Of a stretch of DNA of 6,639 nt, positions 6,121 through 6,639 are shown piece by piece. The stretch spans positions 1 to 6,639 of the forward strand of contig JAOAGB010000054.1 in assembly GCA_026415995.1 (NCBI GenBank). The letters are read 5' to 3'. This DNA comes from Thermodesulfovibrio sp. GTDB taxonomy: Bacteria; Nitrospirota; Thermodesulfovibrionia; Thermodesulfovibrionales; Thermodesulfovibrionaceae. The notes below the pieces were generated by a model. It had not been told where the DNA came from. It made no database searches and saw nothing but the letters and a program-made list of their open reading frames with translations. The position numbers and the translations under genes are program-made. Positions within the stretch are counted from its first letter, which is position 1, and each line of letters opens with the position of its first letter.

Positions 6121-6639
6121 ATGATGAAGCGTTATTATTCCTTTGGAGATTATTTGAAAGAAATTTTTGGCAAAAAAGTCTACAAAGTCAATGTAGATGC
6201 AGGTTTTACATGTCCCAATAGAGATGGTACAATTGGGACGACAGGTTGTATATATTGTAATAATAACTCCTTTAGACCATCAAGCTGTGCACCTACAAAG
6301 CCTTTAATGGAACAGATTACAACTGGTATAAGTTACTTGAAATACCGATATAAGGCAAAGGCTTTTCTTGTCTATTTTCAGCCATATACAAATACCTATG
6401 CTCCGGTCAAAGAACTTGAAAAACTATATACTGAAGCCCTTTGTCATCCTGAAGTTGTAGGTCTTGCAATAGGAACAAGACCTGACTGTGTTGATGAGGA
6501 AAAGCTTGCCTTACTTGAGGAGCTATCAAAAAAGTATTTGATTATTGTTGAGTATGGTTTGCAATCCATATATGAAAAATCTTTAAAATACATTAAACGC
6601 GGACATGATTATTCAACATTTTTAGAGGCAGTCTATAAT
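6121..6639 (+). CDS. YhcC-type radical SAM protein (3' end missing)
   Basis: The frame is open from the ATG at 6121 to the window end, giving 173 residues of a protein usually about 300 long. It belongs to the TIGR01212/YhcC branch of radical SAM enzymes, which bind a [4Fe-4S] cluster and cleave S-adenosylmethionine to start radical chemistry. Cys31, Cys43 and Cys46 form the spacing Cx11CxxC seen in this family (FTCPNRDGTIG...GCIYCN) in place of the common Cx3Cx2C. Other family marks are YFQPYTNTYAPV at 85-96, IGTRPDC at 117-123 and EYGLQS at 145-150. The substrate is unknown to me. ATG at 6124 is an equally possible start. The ribosome site is weak (AGAAAAG just upstream). The gene lies 40 bases after tonB with no terminator between them, so the two may be co-transcribed. 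Confidence 0.9.
   Translation, partial: MMKRYYSFGDYLKEIFGKKVYKVNVDAGFTCPNRDGTIGTTGCIYCNNNSFRPSSCAPTKPLMEQITTGISYLKYRYKAKAFLVYFQPYTNTYAPVKELEKLYTEALCHPEVVGLAIGTRPDCVDEEKLALLEELSKKYLIIVEYGLQSIYEKSLKYIKRGHDYSTFLEAVYN

Noticed and set aside
1..6639. Mobile elements, CRISPR arrays, tRNA or rRNA genes, toxin-antitoxin or defence genes
   Set aside because: No repeats, transposase or RNA-gene signatures were seen. The PIN domain belongs to a membrane PIN-TRAM protein without an antitoxin partner, so it is not a VapC toxin.

Overview
The window holds six genes, all on the + strand, in low-GC DNA (by eye roughly one third G+C). The gene complement is selB, an HtrA/Do protease, a membrane PIN-TRAM protein, a fused ispDF, a TonB-like protein and a YhcC-type radical SAM protein. 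It points to a Gram-negative-type bacterium that uses selenocysteine and makes isoprenoids by the MEP pathway. The low GC and Lys/Ile/Glu-rich proteins would suit a thermophilic anaerobe such as a Thermodesulfovibrio-like member of Nitrospirota. That placement is a guess from composition and gene content and was not tested by any search.

Layout: bases 1-5309 look like one tightly packed operon. It contains the 3' part of selB (start lost at the window edge), an HtrA/Do serine protease 3 bases later, a four-helix membrane PIN-TRAM protein whose ATG overlaps the protease stop (ATGA), and after 17 bases a fused ispD-ispF gene. The PIN-TRAM/ispD/ispF neighbourhood matches the yacL-ispD-ispF order known from Bacillus, with ispD and ispF fused here. 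Bases 5310-5408 are a compact regulatory spacer: a candidate sigma-70 promoter starting in the ispDF stop codon, a small hairpin, then a strong intrinsic-terminator-like hairpin whose T-run ends 7 bases before the likely TonB start. A short TonB-like gene follows, then after 40 bases the 5' part of a YhcC-type (TIGR01212) radical SAM gene that runs off the end.

Functions: selB delivers Sec-tRNA to recoded UGA codons, HtrA handles damaged envelope proteins, ispDF carries out two steps of isoprenoid precursor synthesis, and TonB couples inner-membrane energy to outer-membrane transport. The genes seem to share transcription rather than a single pathway. I see no mobile element, CRISPR array, tRNA, rRNA or anti-phage module, and nothing I would call a new system. 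The spot most worth a second look is the spacer and leader ahead of tonB.
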